DNA from: Chloroflexota bacterium
Lineage (GTDB): Bacteria > Chloroflexota > Anaerolineae > JACRMK01
Reading direction: 5' to 3'
NCBI GenBank assembly: GCA_016200765.1
Contig: JACQEC010000058.1
Coordinates: forward strand, 1-6,020
Length of the DNA: 6,020 nt
The position numbers and the translations under genes were made by a program. The notes below the pieces were generated by a model. The model was not told where the DNA came from. It ran no database searches and saw nothing but the letters and a program-made list of their open reading frames with translations. This document shows, piece after piece, positions 5,778 through 6,020 of this stretch (positions are counted from its first letter, which is position 1; every line of letters starts with the position of its first letter).

Positions 5778-5853
5778 TCATATTCACCGCCGAGAACGCA
5801 GAGAATTTCAATTCTTTTCTCGGCGGCCTCTGCGTTCTCGGCGGTGAATATGA
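5778..5853. repeat. Perfect 26-bp inverted repeat (CTCTGCGTTCTCGGCGG type)
   Basis: The arms 5778-5803 and 5828-5853 are exact reverse complements across all 26 positions, with a 24-base loop. Within the right half, TTCTCGGCGG occurs twice, 18 bases apart (5817-5826 and 5835-5844), so the left arm's CCGCCGAGAA (5787-5796) has two possible partners. It begins 25 bases after the LmbE stop and could act as a bidirectional terminator or mRNA-end protector between convergent genes, though no T-run follows. Sequences of this wording are, from general recollection, frequent dispersed repeats in several bacterial phyla. Confidence 0.88.
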
Positions 5854-5885
5854 TGTGTGAGTGAATCAGCGCAACACTCTTATTT

Positions 5886-6020
5886 GGTAGTGTCCCTTTA
5901 ATGAGGCACGGCTCTAAACGGCCCATAAATGCTTTGGCGGGATGCGGAAGCTGAGTAGTTCATCCATGGACCAGATGTGGTCGGTGAGGTTAGCCGCCAT
6001 GGCCGGTGTGCGCGGTTGCC
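5886..6020 (-). mobile_element. End of an insertion sequence (IS1-like, incomplete)
   Basis: A transposase 3' end runs in from the right edge and stops at 5914. The sequence GGTAGTGTCCC starting at 5886, 28 bp beyond the stop codon, is a plausible terminal inverted repeat end. Its GGT start is what IS1-family ends show. The other end, its matching repeat and any target duplication lie outside the window, so the boundary is a guess. Confidence 0.5.
5914..6020 (-). CDS. Transposase C-terminus, IS1-like family (partial)
   Basis: The minus strand encodes 34 residues ending at a TAG (5916-5914), including RTPAMAANLTDHIWSMDELL and ending FRIPPKHLWAV. The pattern R-x-TPAM-x-A-x-[LI]-[TS]-DH-[IV]-W-[ST]-x-x-EL is the recurrent C-terminus of a large group of bacterial DDE transposases, usually annotated as IS1 family. 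In full-length members it follows a catalytic domain that is not visible here. The frame is uninterrupted in the window, so there is no sign of decay, but intactness cannot be judged. The gene is convergent with the LmbE deacetylase gene. Confidence 0.72.
   Translation of the reverse strand, partial: QPRTPAMAANLTDHIWSMDELLSFRIPPKHLWAV

Noticed and set aside
5778..5853. Short CRISPR array
   Set aside because: The repeats are inverted, adjacent and few, with no regular unique spacers and no cas genes.
5114..5926. Minus-strand frame across the LmbE gene and the palindrome
   Set aside because: It is antisense to LmbE, and its start region translates the 26-bp inverted repeat (TAENAEAAE-like), a common false gene signature.

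Overview
This window is GC-rich bacterial chromosome, tightly packed with genes and interrupted by short, repeat-filled intergenic stretches. The gene set is a DUF1461-type membrane protein, an AI-2E/PerM-family membrane protein, SurE, a Nudix hydrolase, a GH4 glycosidase and a LmbE-type deacetylase. Together with the style of the intergenic repeats (heptad arrays, TTTTAGATT-type AT-rich repeats, CTCTGCGTTCTCGGCGG-type palindromes), this suggests a Chloroflexota-like bacterium. That placement is an inference: the window holds no rRNA or marker gene.

Layout. Positions 1-673 (minus) hold a membrane protein that runs off the left edge. It is divergent from an AI-2E/PerM-like membrane protein (750-1769, plus), and the 76-bp gap between them carries a good -10 box. 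The transporter gene ends tail-to-tail with, and overlaps by 32 bp, a minus-strand pair: surE (2319-3125) followed by a Nudix hydrolase (1738-2322). These two are joined by a 4-base GTGA stop/start overlap and are probably translationally coupled. A 400-bp intergenic region (3126-3526) then holds direct repeats, two hairpin-forming palindromes, a TATAAT box and inverted arrays of a GGRAGTA heptad. On the plus strand follow a glycoside hydrolase family 4 enzyme (3527-4882) and a LmbE/PIG-L deacetylase (5021-5752), separated by a 138-bp spacer with a nested inverted repeat. Downstream lie a perfect 26-bp inverted repeat (5778-5853), then the edge of an insertion sequence with the 3' end of a minus-strand transposase (5914-6020).

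Functional reading. SurE and the Nudix protein both act on nucleotides or related phosphates, so the minus-strand pair looks like a housekeeping or nucleotide-pool operon. GH4 and LmbE could form a small glycoside-processing unit, with deacetylation of an N-acetylated sugar and NAD-dependent glycosidic cleavage, but substrates cannot be read from sequence. No CRISPR array, tRNA, rRNA, prophage or recognised defence system is seen. The most unusual aspect is the number of different inverted or tandem repeat types in the non-coding spaces, several placed where they could fold in the mRNA leaders of plus-strand genes.
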